Counted from the first letter of the stretch, positions 9,504 to 19,672 are shown. The stretch: 48,322 nt of DNA from Alphaproteobacteria bacterium (GCA_030431935.1 JAUIIC010000003.1:1-48322); one strand, 5' to 3'. Notes: a model not told the origin generated them from the letters alone. Numbers and translations: made by a program.

Positions 9504-10406
9504 ATGCGAAGAGTGCTGCAATCCATGCGGGACGGGATCGGCTTCGACACGATGCTGGTGATCCTGACGTTGAGCTACCTGCTCGTCTTCGCCGGTCTCC
9601 CGCTGATCTACAACGTCGTCATCAGCTTCCAGACGGTGGACGTCTTCAGCCTCGGCACGTTGATGCACCCCTCGGCCGGCGTCGAGAATTACGTCGACAT
9701 CTTCGAGGACCGTCAGGCCGAGACGGTTCTGCGCAACACCATCATCTTCACGCTTGGGTCGGTCGCGCTTCAGTTCACGCTCGGCTTCGCACTGGCCTTG
9801 TTTTTCCACCAGAATTTCACCGGCGCGACGTGGATCCGCGGGTTGTTCCTTGCGGGTTGGGTGATGCCGGGTCTCGTGGTGGGGGTGTTGTGGAACTGGC
9901 TTCTCTCGGGCGATTTCGGTGTCGTGAATTACGTCCTGGACGGGCTTGGCCTGATCGACGAGCCCGTTTTCTGGCGCTCCAATCCGGAAACATCGCTCTA
10001 TTCCGTGCTGATCGCGAATGTCTGGTATGGCACGCCCTTCAACATGATCCTTCTGGCCGTGGGGCTGAGCCAGATCCCCGAAGACCTCTACGAGGCGGCC
10101 GAGCTTGACGGCGCAAACGCGTTCCAGCGGTTCTGGACCATCACCCTGCCCATGATGCGCGCGACCATCGGGGCGGTCATCGCCCTTGGCACGATTTTCA
10201 CCCTGCAGCAATTCGACCTGTTCGCAGCCATCACCCAGGGCGGACCGGCCGGTTCCTCGACCGTGGCTCAGTACTGGTCATGGGAGCTGTCGTTCCGTGA
10301 GTTCGACTTCGGGCGTGGTGCGGTGATCTCGGTCCTGATGATCATCGTCGTCCTGATCGTCTCGCTCATCTACGTCCGCTCAACGAAGGCGGAGACGCAG
10401 CTATGA
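9504..10406 (+). CDS. Carbohydrate ABC transporter permease (MalF-like)
   Basis: Hydrophobic segments and EAA loop EAAELDGANAFQRFWTITLPMM. Confidence 0.93.
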   Translation: MRRVLQSMRDGIGFDTMLVILTLSYLLVFAGLPLIYNVVISFQTVDVFSLGTLMHPSAGVENYVDIFEDRQAETVLRNTIIFTLGSVALQFTLGFALALFFHQNFTGATWIRGLFLAGWVMPGLVVGVLWNWLLSGDFGVVNYVLDGLGLIDEPVFWRSNPETSLYSVLIANVWYGTPFNMILLAVGLSQIPEDLYEAAELDGANAFQRFWTITLPMMRATIGAVIALGTIFTLQQFDLFAAITQGGPAGSSTVAQYWSWELSFREFDFGRGAVISVLMIIVVLIVSLIYVRSTKAETQL

Positions 10407-11227
10407 GTGTCGTCACGAACCGTGCCCTGCTGCTTGTCGCCATCGTTCTGGCCGCGATCTACCTCTTTCCGCTCTACTGGATGTATCTCACGAGCATCAA
10501 GACACAGTCGGCCATCTTCTCGGTGCCGCCGCAATTCCTGCCCGACACCCCGCAGTGGGGCAACTACGCCACGATCTGGGAACTGGCGAACATCCCGCGC
10601 TACATGTGGAATTCGCTGGTCATCGCCACGGGTGTCACGCTGATCACGGGCATTCTGGGCGCCGGCTGCGCCTATGTGCTGGCGCGGTATCGCAACTGGT
10701 GGATCGACATGGCGCTTTTCACCGTCCTGATGCTGCAGGTGCTGCCGCCGTCGCTTATGGTCACACCGATCTTCGTGGGGTTTTCCTGGGCGGGCTTGCT
10801 CGAGTATCCGCGCTTCGCGGCGGTGCTGGCGATTTCGGCCAAGACGCTGCCGTTCTTCGTTATCCTGTGCCGCGCCGCCTTCATGACGGTCCCGCGCGAG
10901 CTCGAAGAGGCCGCGCTGGTCGATGGGAATTCGCGGGCCGGGGCCTTTGTCATGATCGTCCTGCCGTTGGCACGCAACGGCATCCTGATCGCGGCGCTGA
11001 TCGTCTTCATGCAGGGGTTCGGGGAATACGTCTATTCCGCCTCGATCATCGCCGAAAACAGGCTTCAACCCGCCTCGATCGGGATGACCAACTACCTCCA
11101 GCCGAACCAGGTGAACTGGAATGCAATCATGGCCTATGCGGCCACCTATGTGACGCCGGTGCTCGCCGCCTTCGTCATCCTGCAACGCCAGATCGTCAAC
11201 GGCTTGACCGCGGGAGCGCTGAAATGA
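10403..11227 (+). CDS. Carbohydrate ABC transporter permease (MalG-like)
   Basis: EAA loop EEAALVDGNSRAGAFVMIVLPLA; hydrophobic; ATGA overlap. Confidence 0.93.
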   Translation: MSVVTNRALLLVAIVLAAIYLFPLYWMYLTSIKTQSAIFSVPPQFLPDTPQWGNYATIWELANIPRYMWNSLVIATGVTLITGILGAGCAYVLARYRNWWIDMALFTVLMLQVLPPSLMVTPIFVGFSWAGLLEYPRFAAVLAISAKTLPFFVILCRAAFMTVPRELEEAALVDGNSRAGAFVMIVLPLARNGILIAALIVFMQGFGEYVYSASIIAENRLQPASIGMTNYLQPNQVNWNAIMAYAATYVTPVLAAFVILQRQIVNGLTAGALK

Positions 11228-12300
11228 CCAAGCAGATCGAACTCATCGGCATCCAGAAGCACTACGGCGGCTTTCATGCCCTCAAGGATATCGACCTCAC
11301 GATCCCGCAGGGTCAATTCGTGGCGCTGGTCGGGCCGTCCGGGTGTGGGAAGTCCACGCTCTTGCGGTCGATCGCAGGGCTGGAGCGGATCACGTCCGGG
11401 GAGATGCGGATCGCCGGGGTCGACGTGCGCGACCTGCCGCCCCGCAAGCGCGACCTCGCGATGGTGTTCCAGTCCTATGCGCTCTACCCGCACATGTCGG
11501 TGCGGGACAACCTGACCTATGCCTTGCGGCTCAAGGGGGTCTCCAAGGCCGAACGCGCAAAGGCCGCCGACAAAGTCGCCGGGATCATCGGGCTGGAGAA
11601 CCTGCTGGATCGCAAGCCGCGCGAATTGTCTGGTGGGCAGCGCCAGCGAGTCGCCATGGGCCGCGCGATCATCCGCGAACCCAAGGCGTTTCTCTTCGAC
11701 GAGCCGTTGTCGAACCTCGACGCGGCGCTTCGCGTGCGGATGCGCAAGGAAGTGCGCGGCCTTCACGAGCGGATCGGGGCGACCTCGGTCTATGTCACCC
11801 ATGACCAGATCGAGGCGATGACGATGGCCGATCATGTCGTGGTTCTTCAGGCGGGGCGGATCGAACAGCAGGGTCCGCCGATGGAGTTGTACGACAAACC
11901 GGCCAACCGTTTCGTGGCCGGGTTCATCGGCAGCCCCGCGATGAATTTCGTCGATGGTGTCGTGGGCGAGGACGGGCGGTCGGTGACGCTTTCGATGCCG
12001 GGCACTCCCGTCGTGCGGGTTGCCACGCAGACCGCTCCGGGCCGCGCCGTCACCGTCGGTCTGCGGCCGGAGCACCTCATCGTGGGACCACCCGATGCCG
12101 ACGGCGCGATCCAGGCGCGCATCGGGGCGGTGGAGCCGACGGGTTCGACGACATACCTCTTCACGGAAGGGGCACCCGAGCTGCTGATCACCACCGAGGG
12201 GACGGCACGCCACCGCGCGGGAGACGCGATCGGCCTGACCATCGCGCCCCAGCGCGTGCATCTCTTCGATCCCCAGCGCGGGTCGGCCTTGGCGCCATGA
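11224..12300 (+). CDS. Sugar ABC transporter ATP-binding protein (MalK/UgpC-like)
   Basis: Walker A GPSGCGKST, LSGGQRQRVAMGRAI, Walker B AFLFDEPLSNLDA, C-terminal TOBE-like region. Confidence 0.96.
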   Translation: MTKQIELIGIQKHYGGFHALKDIDLTIPQGQFVALVGPSGCGKSTLLRSIAGLERITSGEMRIAGVDVRDLPPRKRDLAMVFQSYALYPHMSVRDNLTYALRLKGVSKAERAKAADKVAGIIGLENLLDRKPRELSGGQRQRVAMGRAIIREPKAFLFDEPLSNLDAALRVRMRKEVRGLHERIGATSVYVTHDQIEAMTMADHVVVLQAGRIEQQGPPMELYDKPANRFVAGFIGSPAMNFVDGVVGEDGRSVTLSMPGTPVVRVATQTAPGRAVTVGLRPEHLIVGPPDADGAIQARIGAVEPTGSTTYLFTEGAPELLITTEGTARHRAGDAIGLTIAPQRVHLFDPQRGSALAP

Positions 12301-13886
12301 ACACCGAGAGCGACGTCGTCATCATCGGTGCCGGCCCATCGGGGGCGGTGGCCGCGCTCGAATTGCTGCGCGCAGGGATGAGCGTGACGGTGCTGGAGCA
12401 GGGCGATTGGGTGCCGGCCGATCACTTCGACGGGGCGCGTCCGGAATGGGAGCTGACGCAACTCAAACGCTGGCACCCCAACCCGAACGTCCGCGGTCGA
12501 CCCGAGGATTATCCGATCGACACGGCCGCATCGGATGTGAACCCGCTGATGTTTGCAGGCGTAGGGGGCGCGGCATTGATCTACGGGGCGCACTGGATGC
12601 GGTTCATGCCATCCGACTTCCGTGTCCGCACGCTGGACGGCGTCGCGCGGGATTGGCCCTTTGCATACGAGGACCTCGCGCCCTTCTACGGCTATGTCGA
12701 AGAGGCCATGGGGGTCTCGGGCCTTTCCGGAAATCCCGCCTATCCCGATGGGGCGCCATGTCCCTTGCCCGCTTTGCCCATGGGCAAAGTCGGACGCAAA
12801 GCGGCCGAGGGCATGAATCGCCTGGGCTGGCATTGGTGGCCCGGCTCGAACGCCATACCCTCGCGGGCCTATCGCGGCCTTCAGCCTTGCGTCCTGCGCG
12901 GCACCTGCGGAACGGGATGTTCGGATGGGGCCAAGGCCACGCCGGACCGCACCCATTGGCCCGAGGCACAGAAGCTCGGTGTGAACCTCCGGACCGGTGC
13001 GCGGGCTGCCGAGATCGAAACCGACGCGAAGGGCAGGGCGCGCGCGGTTGTCTGGATCGACAGGCGCGGCGCGCGGCATCGGGCGCGGGGGAGTGTGGTG
13101 ATCCTGTGTGCCAACGGGGTCGGAACGCCAAGGCTGCTGCTGATGTCGGGCCTCGGCAACCGATCGGGACTGGTTGGACGGCGCTTGATGATGCATCCCT
13201 ATGCCGGCGTCATGGGAACTTTCGAGGACGACCTTGAGAGCTGGGTCGGACCTGCGGGTCAGATCCTGACGTCGATGCAGTTCTACGAAACCGACAGATC
13301 GCGGGGTTTCCTGCGGGGTGCCAAGTGGAACTGCATGCCCGCCGGCGGCCCCCAGAGTTTCCGCGCCGGCTATACGGGGGGCACGTTGACGGGGGGCTGG
13401 GGGGCCACGCTGCACGATCGCGTCGCCCGGAAGTTCGGACGCAGCTTCGAATGGGGGATCATCGGCGAAGACCTCCCGGACGAGAGCAACCGCGTGGACC
13501 TGTCCGACGCGCTTGTCGACGGCGATGGCCTGCCTGCGCCACGTATCACCTACGCGATATCCGACAACACGCGGAAGATGCTGGCCTTTCACACCGCACG
13601 GGCGGTCGAGGCGATGGAAGCTGCGGGGGCCATCGAAACCGAGGTGACGCCGCTGATCCGCGATTGTGGGTGGCATCTGATGGGGACGGCGGTGATGGGG
13701 GACGATCCCGAGACGTCGGTGGTCAACGCGGTCGGCGCCGTCCACGACGTGCCGGGCCTTTATGTGATGGACGCCAGCACCTTTCCCACCTCGTCCGGCA
13801 TGAACCCCACCGCCACGATCATGGCGGTCGCCGCGCGCTCGGTCCTGGATCTGATCGAGCGGCGCGCGGAGGTGGACGCGGCATGA
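12297..13886 (+). CDS. GMC-family oxidoreductase, sugar/glycoside dehydrogenase-like
   Basis: N-terminal VVIIGAGPSGAVAALELLRAGMSVTVLEQGDW; C-terminal GLYVMDASTFPTSSGMNPTATIMAVAAR. Confidence 0.92.
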   Translation: MNTESDVVIIGAGPSGAVAALELLRAGMSVTVLEQGDWVPADHFDGARPEWELTQLKRWHPNPNVRGRPEDYPIDTAASDVNPLMFAGVGGAALIYGAHWMRFMPSDFRVRTLDGVARDWPFAYEDLAPFYGYVEEAMGVSGLSGNPAYPDGAPCPLPALPMGKVGRKAAEGMNRLGWHWWPGSNAIPSRAYRGLQPCVLRGTCGTGCSDGAKATPDRTHWPEAQKLGVNLRTGARAAEIETDAKGRARAVVWIDRRGARHRARGSVVILCANGVGTPRLLLMSGLGNRSGLVGRRLMMHPYAGVMGTFEDDLESWVGPAGQILTSMQFYETDRSRGFLRGAKWNCMPAGGPQSFRAGYTGGTLTGGWGATLHDRVARKFGRSFEWGIIGEDLPDESNRVDLSDALVDGDGLPAPRITYAISDNTRKMLAFHTARAVEAMEAAGAIETEVTPLIRDCGWHLMGTAVMGDDPETSVVNAVGAVHDVPGLYVMDASTFPTSSGMNPTATIMAVAARSVLDLIERRAEVDAA

Positions 13887-14290
13887 GCCTTTCAGGAACA
13901 GAGCGGAAGCGCCTCGGCGCCCTTGCGCGGGTCATGATCCCCGGTGGCGCAGGGCAGCCCGGTGCGGCTGCCCTCGGCCTCGAGGGCGCCCCGGTGGATG
14001 ACGTGCTGCGGATCGACCCCACGCGCGCCGGGCCACTGCGGAGGTTTCTCGCCCTGGAGGGACCGATCGACACGCTCGCCGGGATCGAGGCGCTTGCGCA
14101 GCACGAGCCGGACGGGTTCGAGGCGGTGTCGGTCGTCCTCGCGAATGCCTATTTCATGCATCCCGAAACACGCGCCGCCATCGGCTATCCGGGGCAGGAG
14201 GCACGAGACGCCTCGGTCGGGCTCGGGGAAGCGGATCTGGCCCTCGTGGATGTCGTGGCAGGGCGGGGCCCCGTGTTCCGGAGGGTCTGA
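13883..14290 (+). CDS. Small protein partner of the GMC oxidoreductase (gluconate 2-dehydrogenase subunit 3-like?)
   Basis: 135 aa, ATGA-coupled to the GMC gene; YFMHPETRAAIGYPGQEARD resembles small-subunit motifs. Family call tentative. Confidence 0.6.
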   Translation: MSLSGTERKRLGALARVMIPGGAGQPGAAALGLEGAPVDDVLRIDPTRAGPLRRFLALEGPIDTLAGIEALAQHEPDGFEAVSVVLANAYFMHPETRAAIGYPGQEARDASVGLGEADLALVDVVAGRGPVFRRV

Positions 14291-14297
14291 GCGCGGA

Positions 14298-15170
14298 TCA
14301 CCAGGCGCGTCCGCTCCGGGTTGTCGTGGCAATGCGATAGAGGGATGTGGTTGCGGTGATATAGAGGTCCGAAAGCTCCGGGCCGCCGAACTCCACGTTC
14401 GTGACCATCTCGGGCACCGGAACATGAGCAATCTCTGTCCCGCCCGCGTCCCAGACATAGACGCCGTCACCGCCCGCGACCCAGAGCCGCCCTTCGGCAT
14501 CGACGCGCATCCCGTCCGGCACCCCCTCGGGGATCACGGCGAAATCACGTTGGGCGGATGCCGTGCTGCCGTCGAAATCCAAAGCGACGATCTTGCGAAA
14601 TGTCGTCGAACTGTCCGAGACGTAAAGGCGCGTCTCATCGGGCGACAGGCACAGGCCGTTCGGCCTGTAGATGTCCGCTACGACAGGCTTTGGTGTCCCG
14701 GCCTCATCGCCCACGGCAAAGACATAGGCACCGTCGATCTCCTGTGCCTGCTGGTAGCCGTGAAGCCCGCCCTCGAGATTGCGCACGCCGAAGGGCGGGT
14801 CGGTGAACAGAATCGTTCCCGCGCTCGTGCAGATCACGTCATTGGTGGAGTTCAAGACGCGACCCTCGTGAGAGCTGGCGAGGACCGCGCGAGGCCCAGG
14901 CATCCCGTCCGGATCGACGCTCAACGCCGTCAGGCTGCGGGTAGAGTGCTCGCAGGCGATCACGCGCCCTTGCCGGTCCCGGGTCAGGCCGATGGCGAAG
15001 TGAGCGTTCCCGATCCAGGTCGATAGGTCCGCGCCGTCCCACTTGAGGATCGCATTGCCGGGAATGTCGGTGAACAACAGGCAGCCGTGATCGGCCAGCC
15101 AGACCGGTCCTTCGGTGAAACTGAGCCCCGTGGCCAGCCGCTCGAGTTTTCCCTGCACAAGCTCGGTCAT
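14298..15170 (-). CDS. SMP-30/gluconolactonase/LRE-family protein
   Basis: MTELVQGKLERLATGLSFTEGPVWLADHGCLLFTDIPGNAILKWD..RPNGLCLSPDETRLYVSDS..DGMRVDAEGRLWVAGGDGV. Confidence 0.95.
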   Translation of the reverse strand: MTELVQGKLERLATGLSFTEGPVWLADHGCLLFTDIPGNAILKWDGADLSTWIGNAHFAIGLTRDRQGRVIACEHSTRSLTALSVDPDGMPGPRAVLASSHEGRVLNSTNDVICTSAGTILFTDPPFGVRNLEGGLHGYQQAQEIDGAYVFAVGDEAGTPKPVVADIYRPNGLCLSPDETRLYVSDSSTTFRKIVALDFDGSTASAQRDFAVIPEGVPDGMRVDAEGRLWVAGGDGVYVWDAGGTEIAHVPVPEMVTNVEFGGPELSDLYITATTSLYRIATTTRSGRAW

Positions 15171-16111
15171 GCTCTTGCCTCCTCTCCGCGGGCCCATCGG
15201 TCGATAAGGACGACCGCCACGACAAGCGCGCCCTTGATCACCTGTTGCGTGTTGAAGTCGACGTTCAGAATGGCGAGACCGTTGTTGAGCACCCCGATCA
15301 GCAGCACACCGAGCATCGTCCGGGGGATCGAGCCGTAGCCGCCGCCGAGGCGCGTCCCGCCGATCACGGCCGCCGCGATGGCGTCGAACTCCAGCCCGAT
15401 CGCGCCATCCGCCCGTGCATTGCCGATGCGCGCGATCAGGATCATGCCGACCAGGCCCATCAACGCGCCGGTCATGGTGAAAATGGCGATCCGCAGGCGG
15501 TTGACCGGTAGTCCCAGCATGGACGCGCTCTCGGCATCGCCACCGAGGGCATAGGTATTCGATCCGAAGCGCGTGCGCGCAAGCAGCCACCACAACACGA
15601 GCGCCACGACCACCAGCCACCAGAACGCCGCGCGGTTCCCCAGCAGGACGCCGGTTGCAAACAGGGTGCGGAACCAATCGGCGTCAAAAAGGATCGTCTG
15701 CCCGCCCGTCAGCGTCAGCGCGACGCCCTGCGCGATGAAAAAGCTGACGAGTGTCGCGATGAAGCTCGGGACGGCAACGTGGACGATCAGAAGTCCGTTC
15801 AGCAGGCCGAAGAGGCCACCCACCAAAAGGCCGACCGGAATGGCCAGGACGCCCCAACCCTGCGAGAGCGCGATGGCCGTGACCACGGCAGCGGCAGAGG
15901 CCACGGCGCCCACCGAAAGGTCGATCTCGCCCGACAGGATCACGAAGGTCATGGCCCCCGCCGCAATCCCGAGAATGGCGACCTGCCGACCAATGCCGAT
16001 CAGGTTTTCGGGATCGCGGAATGCGGGGCTCAGCACCATCAAGCCGCCGATGATGAGGATGATCGCCAGCACGAGGCCGTAATCCGCAAGGTTGGCACGC
16101 GACACGGTCAT
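15167..16111 (-). CDS. Monosaccharide ABC transporter permease (RbsC/XylH type)
   Basis: GAMTFVILSGEIDLSVGAVAS..YALGGDAESASMLGLPVNRLRI..IGGTRLGGGYGSIPRTMLGVLLIGVLNNGLAIL. Confidence 0.95.
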   Translation of the reverse strand: MTVSRANLADYGLVLAIILIIGGLMVLSPAFRDPENLIGIGRQVAILGIAAGAMTFVILSGEIDLSVGAVASAAAVVTAIALSQGWGVLAIPVGLLVGGLFGLLNGLLIVHVAVPSFIATLVSFFIAQGVALTLTGGQTILFDADWFRTLFATGVLLGNRAAFWWLVVVALVLWWLLARTRFGSNTYALGGDAESASMLGLPVNRLRIAIFTMTGALMGLVGMILIARIGNARADGAIGLEFDAIAAAVIGGTRLGGGYGSIPRTMLGVLLIGVLNNGLAILNVDFNTQQVIKGALVVAVVLIDRWARGEEARA

Positions 16112-17079
16112 GGTCGGCCTCCGCTGCTGGCCAGGCGTTCCAGCACCACGGCGACGAGGATGATCAGCCCCTTGACGATGTATTGCGCGTCGATGTTGAC
16201 GTTCATCAGCACCATGCCGTTGTTCAGGACGGCAATCAGCGCCGCGCCCATCAGCGTCCGGACGAGCGAGGCGCGACCGCCGAACAGGCTTGCGCCGCCG
16301 ATGATGACGGCCGCGATCGCATCCAGCGTCAGGGCCGGGACAGAGCCCGGCGCGCCCGAGCCGAGGCGCGCGGCCGACAGGACGGCCGCCAGCGCGACCA
16401 AGACACCCATGATTGCGAAGACCGTGATCTTGCGCCGCCGCACCGGCACGCCGGACAGCCGCGCCGCCGCCGGGTTCGCGCCGACCGCGTAAAGGTGTCG
16501 GCCGGGAACCGTTCGCGTGAGGAAAAGCAGGGTCGCACCGAAAGCGAGGGTAACGATCCAAAGCGGGACCGGCAGCCCCAAGAGACGCGCATCATAGAAG
16601 AGCACGAGGAACGGCTCATTCATGATCGCCACCGAGATCGAGCCGGTGAAGACATAGGCAAGACCTGTCGCAACGGCCATCATGCCGAGTGTCACGATGA
16701 AGGACGGTATGTCGCCGAGGACGGTGACCGCACCGTTCAGAAGGCCGATACCCAACCCGATCAGGAGGACTGCCAGCATCGCCACGGGCCACGATGTGCC
16801 GGCATCCATGATCTGAGCGAGGATCACTGCCAGAAGCGACACGACCGCCCCGACCGACAGGTCGATCTCGCCCAGCAGGATGACCAGGGTCATCCCGCAG
16901 GCCACGAGCATCAGGGTGGCCGAGTCGGTGACAAGACGTTCGAAATTCCGGACATTCAGGAAAAACTCGGACGCAAAGCTGAAAAACACGATGACGGCGA
17001 TCAGCCCCGCATAGGGAAGCGCGTCTCGCAGGAGGGCCGCGAGGTTGCGACGATCCATGGTCGTGGCGTGCGAGGTCAT
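16108..17079 (-). CDS. Monosaccharide ABC transporter permease (RbsC/XylH type)
   Basis: GMTLVILLGEIDLSVGAVVS..YAVGANPAAARLSGVPVRRRKI..IIGGASLFGGRASLVRTLMGAALIAVLNNGM. Confidence 0.95.
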   Translation of the reverse strand: MTSHATTMDRRNLAALLRDALPYAGLIAVIVFFSFASEFFLNVRNFERLVTDSATLMLVACGMTLVILLGEIDLSVGAVVSLLAVILAQIMDAGTSWPVAMLAVLLIGLGIGLLNGAVTVLGDIPSFIVTLGMMAVATGLAYVFTGSISVAIMNEPFLVLFYDARLLGLPVPLWIVTLAFGATLLFLTRTVPGRHLYAVGANPAAARLSGVPVRRRKITVFAIMGVLVALAAVLSAARLGSGAPGSVPALTLDAIAAVIIGGASLFGGRASLVRTLMGAALIAVLNNGMVLMNVNIDAQYIVKGLIILVAVVLERLASSGGRP

Positions 17080-18569
17080 GCGGCTTCGTCTTCCCGGAAT
17101 GCCAGTTCAAGCAGGCCTTCTTCGCTGGCCTCGGCGGCGGCGACCGTGTCCACCACGCGGCCCTGCGCCACCACGGCGATCCGGTCGCAGATCTGCAACA
17201 GTTCCGGCAGCTCCGAAGAGATTGCGAGCACCGCAGCGCCGTCTGCCGCCATCTGTCGGATCAGCGCATAGATCTCGGCCTTGGCCCCGACGTCGACGCC
17301 GCGTGTCGGCTCGTCCAGCAAGATGACGCGCGGTCCTATCGCCAGCCATTTGGCAAGCGACACCTTCTGCTGGTTGCCGCCCGACAAGGTGCCGACGGCG
17401 ACCGACGGGCTTGCGGCCTTCACGCCGAGCCGGGTCATCCAATCGCGCGCGAATGCGCCGATCCGACCCGGCGTCACCAGCCCGCCCCGGGACAGCGCCT
17501 TGAGGCTGGGCAGCGCGATGTTGTCCGCGATCGGCAGTTGCAGCACGAGGCCCAACCCCTTGCGGTCTTCCGACACATAGGCAACGCCCTGGCTAAGGGC
17601 CTCGCGGATGTCACGCGGCGCGTAGGCCTTGCCGAAGAGGCTCATCGCGCCGCTGTCGGGTCTGTCGATTCCGGCGAGCAGCCGGGCGATCTCGGTGCGC
17701 CCGGAGCCCATGAGACCCGCCACGCCAAGAACTTCGCCGGCATGCAGGGTCAGGTCCGCGCCGCGGACCGCCGGATGCCGATGCAATCCCTGTGCCGTGA
17801 GCGCGACCGGCAGGGTGTCGGTATCCGCGCCGTGACGGTCTTCAGCCACGTCGCGGCCCACCATGGCGCGGATCAGGGCCGGGCGGTCCAGGCTCGAGGT
17901 CTCGCCCGTCAAGACGAACCGCCCGTCGCGCAGCACCGTGATGCGATCCGACAGGGCGAACACTTCGGACATGCGATGGGTGATGTAGACGATGCCGACA
18001 CCGTCGGCCCGGAGGCGGCGGATGATCTCGAACAGCCGCTCTTCTTCGGCGCGTCCAAGCGAGGACGTGGGTTCATCCAGAATCAGGACCTTGGGCCGTT
18101 CGGCGCAAGCGCGGGCGATCTCGATCATCTGGCGCTGTCCTGTCGAAAGCGCGCCCGCGGGAGCGCGCGCATCGAGGTCGATCCCGAGGCGCTCCAATAT
18201 GGCCTGGGCCTCCGCCACCATTGCCCGACGGTCGAGCCAAAGACCGCCCGCCTGCACGGGTTCTCGGCCGATCATCAGGTTTTCCGCGATCGAGCGGTTG
18301 GGCAGCACGGTCAGTTCCTGGAACACCGTCTGGATCCCTGCGGCCTTCGCCTCGGCCGGGCTGTCGAAGCTGATCGCGCGGCCATCCAGTCGGATCTGGC
18401 CCGTGTCGGGCGGAAACAGACCGGATGCTATTTTCATGAGGGTCGATTTGCCCGCACCGTTTTCCCCCATGAAAGCATGGACCTCACCGGCCACGAGATC
18501 GAATCGCGCGCCGTCGAGGGCCAGCACCCCGGGAAACCGTTTGGAGATGTCGTCGAGTTCAAGCAGCAA
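17076..18569 (-). CDS. Sugar ABC transporter ATP-binding protein with two ATPase domains (RbsA/XylG type)
   Basis: ISKRFPGVLALDGARFDLVAGEVHAFMGENGAGKSTLMKI; second domain LSGGNQQKVSLAKWLAIGPRVILLDEPTRGVDVGAKAEIY. Confidence 0.96.
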   Translation of the reverse strand: MLLELDDISKRFPGVLALDGARFDLVAGEVHAFMGENGAGKSTLMKIASGLFPPDTGQIRLDGRAISFDSPAEAKAAGIQTVFQELTVLPNRSIAENLMIGREPVQAGGLWLDRRAMVAEAQAILERLGIDLDARAPAGALSTGQRQMIEIARACAERPKVLILDEPTSSLGRAEEERLFEIIRRLRADGVGIVYITHRMSEVFALSDRITVLRDGRFVLTGETSSLDRPALIRAMVGRDVAEDRHGADTDTLPVALTAQGLHRHPAVRGADLTLHAGEVLGVAGLMGSGRTEIARLLAGIDRPDSGAMSLFGKAYAPRDIREALSQGVAYVSEDRKGLGLVLQLPIADNIALPSLKALSRGGLVTPGRIGAFARDWMTRLGVKAASPSVAVGTLSGGNQQKVSLAKWLAIGPRVILLDEPTRGVDVGAKAEIYALIRQMAADGAAVLAISSELPELLQICDRIAVVAQGRVVDTVAAAEASEEGLLELAFREDEAA

Positions 18570-18591
18570 GGGCAGGGTCCTGTCGGACGTC

Positions 18592-18627
18592 GAGCCGGGG
18601 CAGGGGCATCAACCCCCACCCCGGCTC
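18592..18627. promoter_or_regulatory. Hairpin between the SBP gene and the downstream ATPase gene
   Basis: GAGCCGGGG-CA-GGGG-CATCAA-CCCC-CA-CCCCGGCTC: 9-bp outer and 4-bp inner stem, about 20 nt past the SBP stop on the minus strand. Confidence 0.8.
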
Positions 18628-18646
18628 TTCGGGGAGGAGAGGCGGA

Positions 18647-19672
18647 TCAGTTTTCCCACGGAGGGGTGACGCCGGGATACTGGACCTCCCACATCTCGGC
18701 GTAGTTGTCCGCTGTCACGAGCAGGTTGGGCGTGATGATCTCGTCGCAAAGCTCTGCACCGAGGATCGCCTGGGACAACCCTTCGAGTGCGGCGCGCCCC
18801 TGTAGTGCGGCCTGTTGGCCCGACAGGGCGACGATGTTCGTATCGCCCGAGTGCAGTTCCATGTAGCCCGGCACTTCGCTGTCATAGCCCGCGATCAGGA
18901 TATTGCGCCCCGACTGCTCGACGGCCTCGTTCGCCGCATTCACGGCAAGCGACCAGGTGGCGACGATCCCGGCCAGATCGGGATTGGCCTGGATCACGTT
19001 CGTGGCGAGTTCGAGCAGTCGATCCTGGCTGAAGTCGGACTGCAGGGAGATGATCTGCCCGCCTGCGGCGCCGACCGCGTCGAGGACGCCCTTTTCACGA
19101 TCCCGAATGGTCTGAAGCGCGAAGGGAATGCCGAGGATCGCGATCTGGGCGTTGGGCTCTCCAATGGCGTCCATCATCGCAGCCGTGGCATCGAAACTCC
19201 CCTGGTAGGAGGCGGCGTTCATCACCGAGATGACTTGGCCACGGGCCGGCGCTCCGCCCACGATGAACACCGGAATGTCGGCGTCGTTCGCACGCCGCAC
19301 GGCCTGTCCGATCGACCCCGCATCAACGGCGGTGAGGAAAATGCCGTCAACGCCCCGCTGCACCAGCGCATCGAACTGGCTGAGCTGCGTGTTGGCGTCG
19401 AAATCGGCGTTGTTGATCACCAGTTCGACGCCCAATTCCCCTGCGAAGGCTTCTGCGCCCGAGACAAGCGTGCGGCTGAAATCGTCGGACTGGTTGTTGG
19501 TCAGAAAACCGAAGGTCAGCCCGCGCGCACCGATGTCGGCCGCTTGTTCTGGTGTCAGCTGAAGGGCCTCCGCCGTGCCCAGGCATTCCTGGGCGGCTGC
19601 CGTTCCCGTCATGAGTGCGGTGATGGCCAGGGCCGAAACGGCGAGGCCGGGTCTTTTGTGGATGCGGGTCAT
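18647..19672 (-). CDS. Sugar-binding protein (periplasmic binding protein, RbsB/XylF type)
   Basis: Signal peptide MTRIHKRPGLAVSALAITALMTGTAAAQE; GLTFGFLTNNQSDDFSRTLVSGAEAFAGELGVELVINNADFDANTQLSQFDALVQRGVDGIFLTAVD. Confidence 0.95.
   Translation of the reverse strand: MTRIHKRPGLAVSALAITALMTGTAAAQECLGTAEALQLTPEQAADIGARGLTFGFLTNNQSDDFSRTLVSGAEAFAGELGVELVINNADFDANTQLSQFDALVQRGVDGIFLTAVDAGSIGQAVRRANDADIPVFIVGGAPARGQVISVMNAASYQGSFDATAAMMDAIGEPNAQIAILGIPFALQTIRDREKGVLDAVGAAGGQIISLQSDFSQDRLLELATNVIQANPDLAGIVATWSLAVNAANEAVEQSGRNILIAGYDSEVPGYMELHSGDTNIVALSGQQAALQGRAALEGLSQAILGAELCDEIITPNLLVTADNYAEMWEVQYPGVTPPWEN

Noticed and set aside
11847-13745. 632-aa minus-strand ORF opposite the GMC oxidoreductase
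   Set aside because: Spans two convincing plus-strand genes and shows no recognisable motif.
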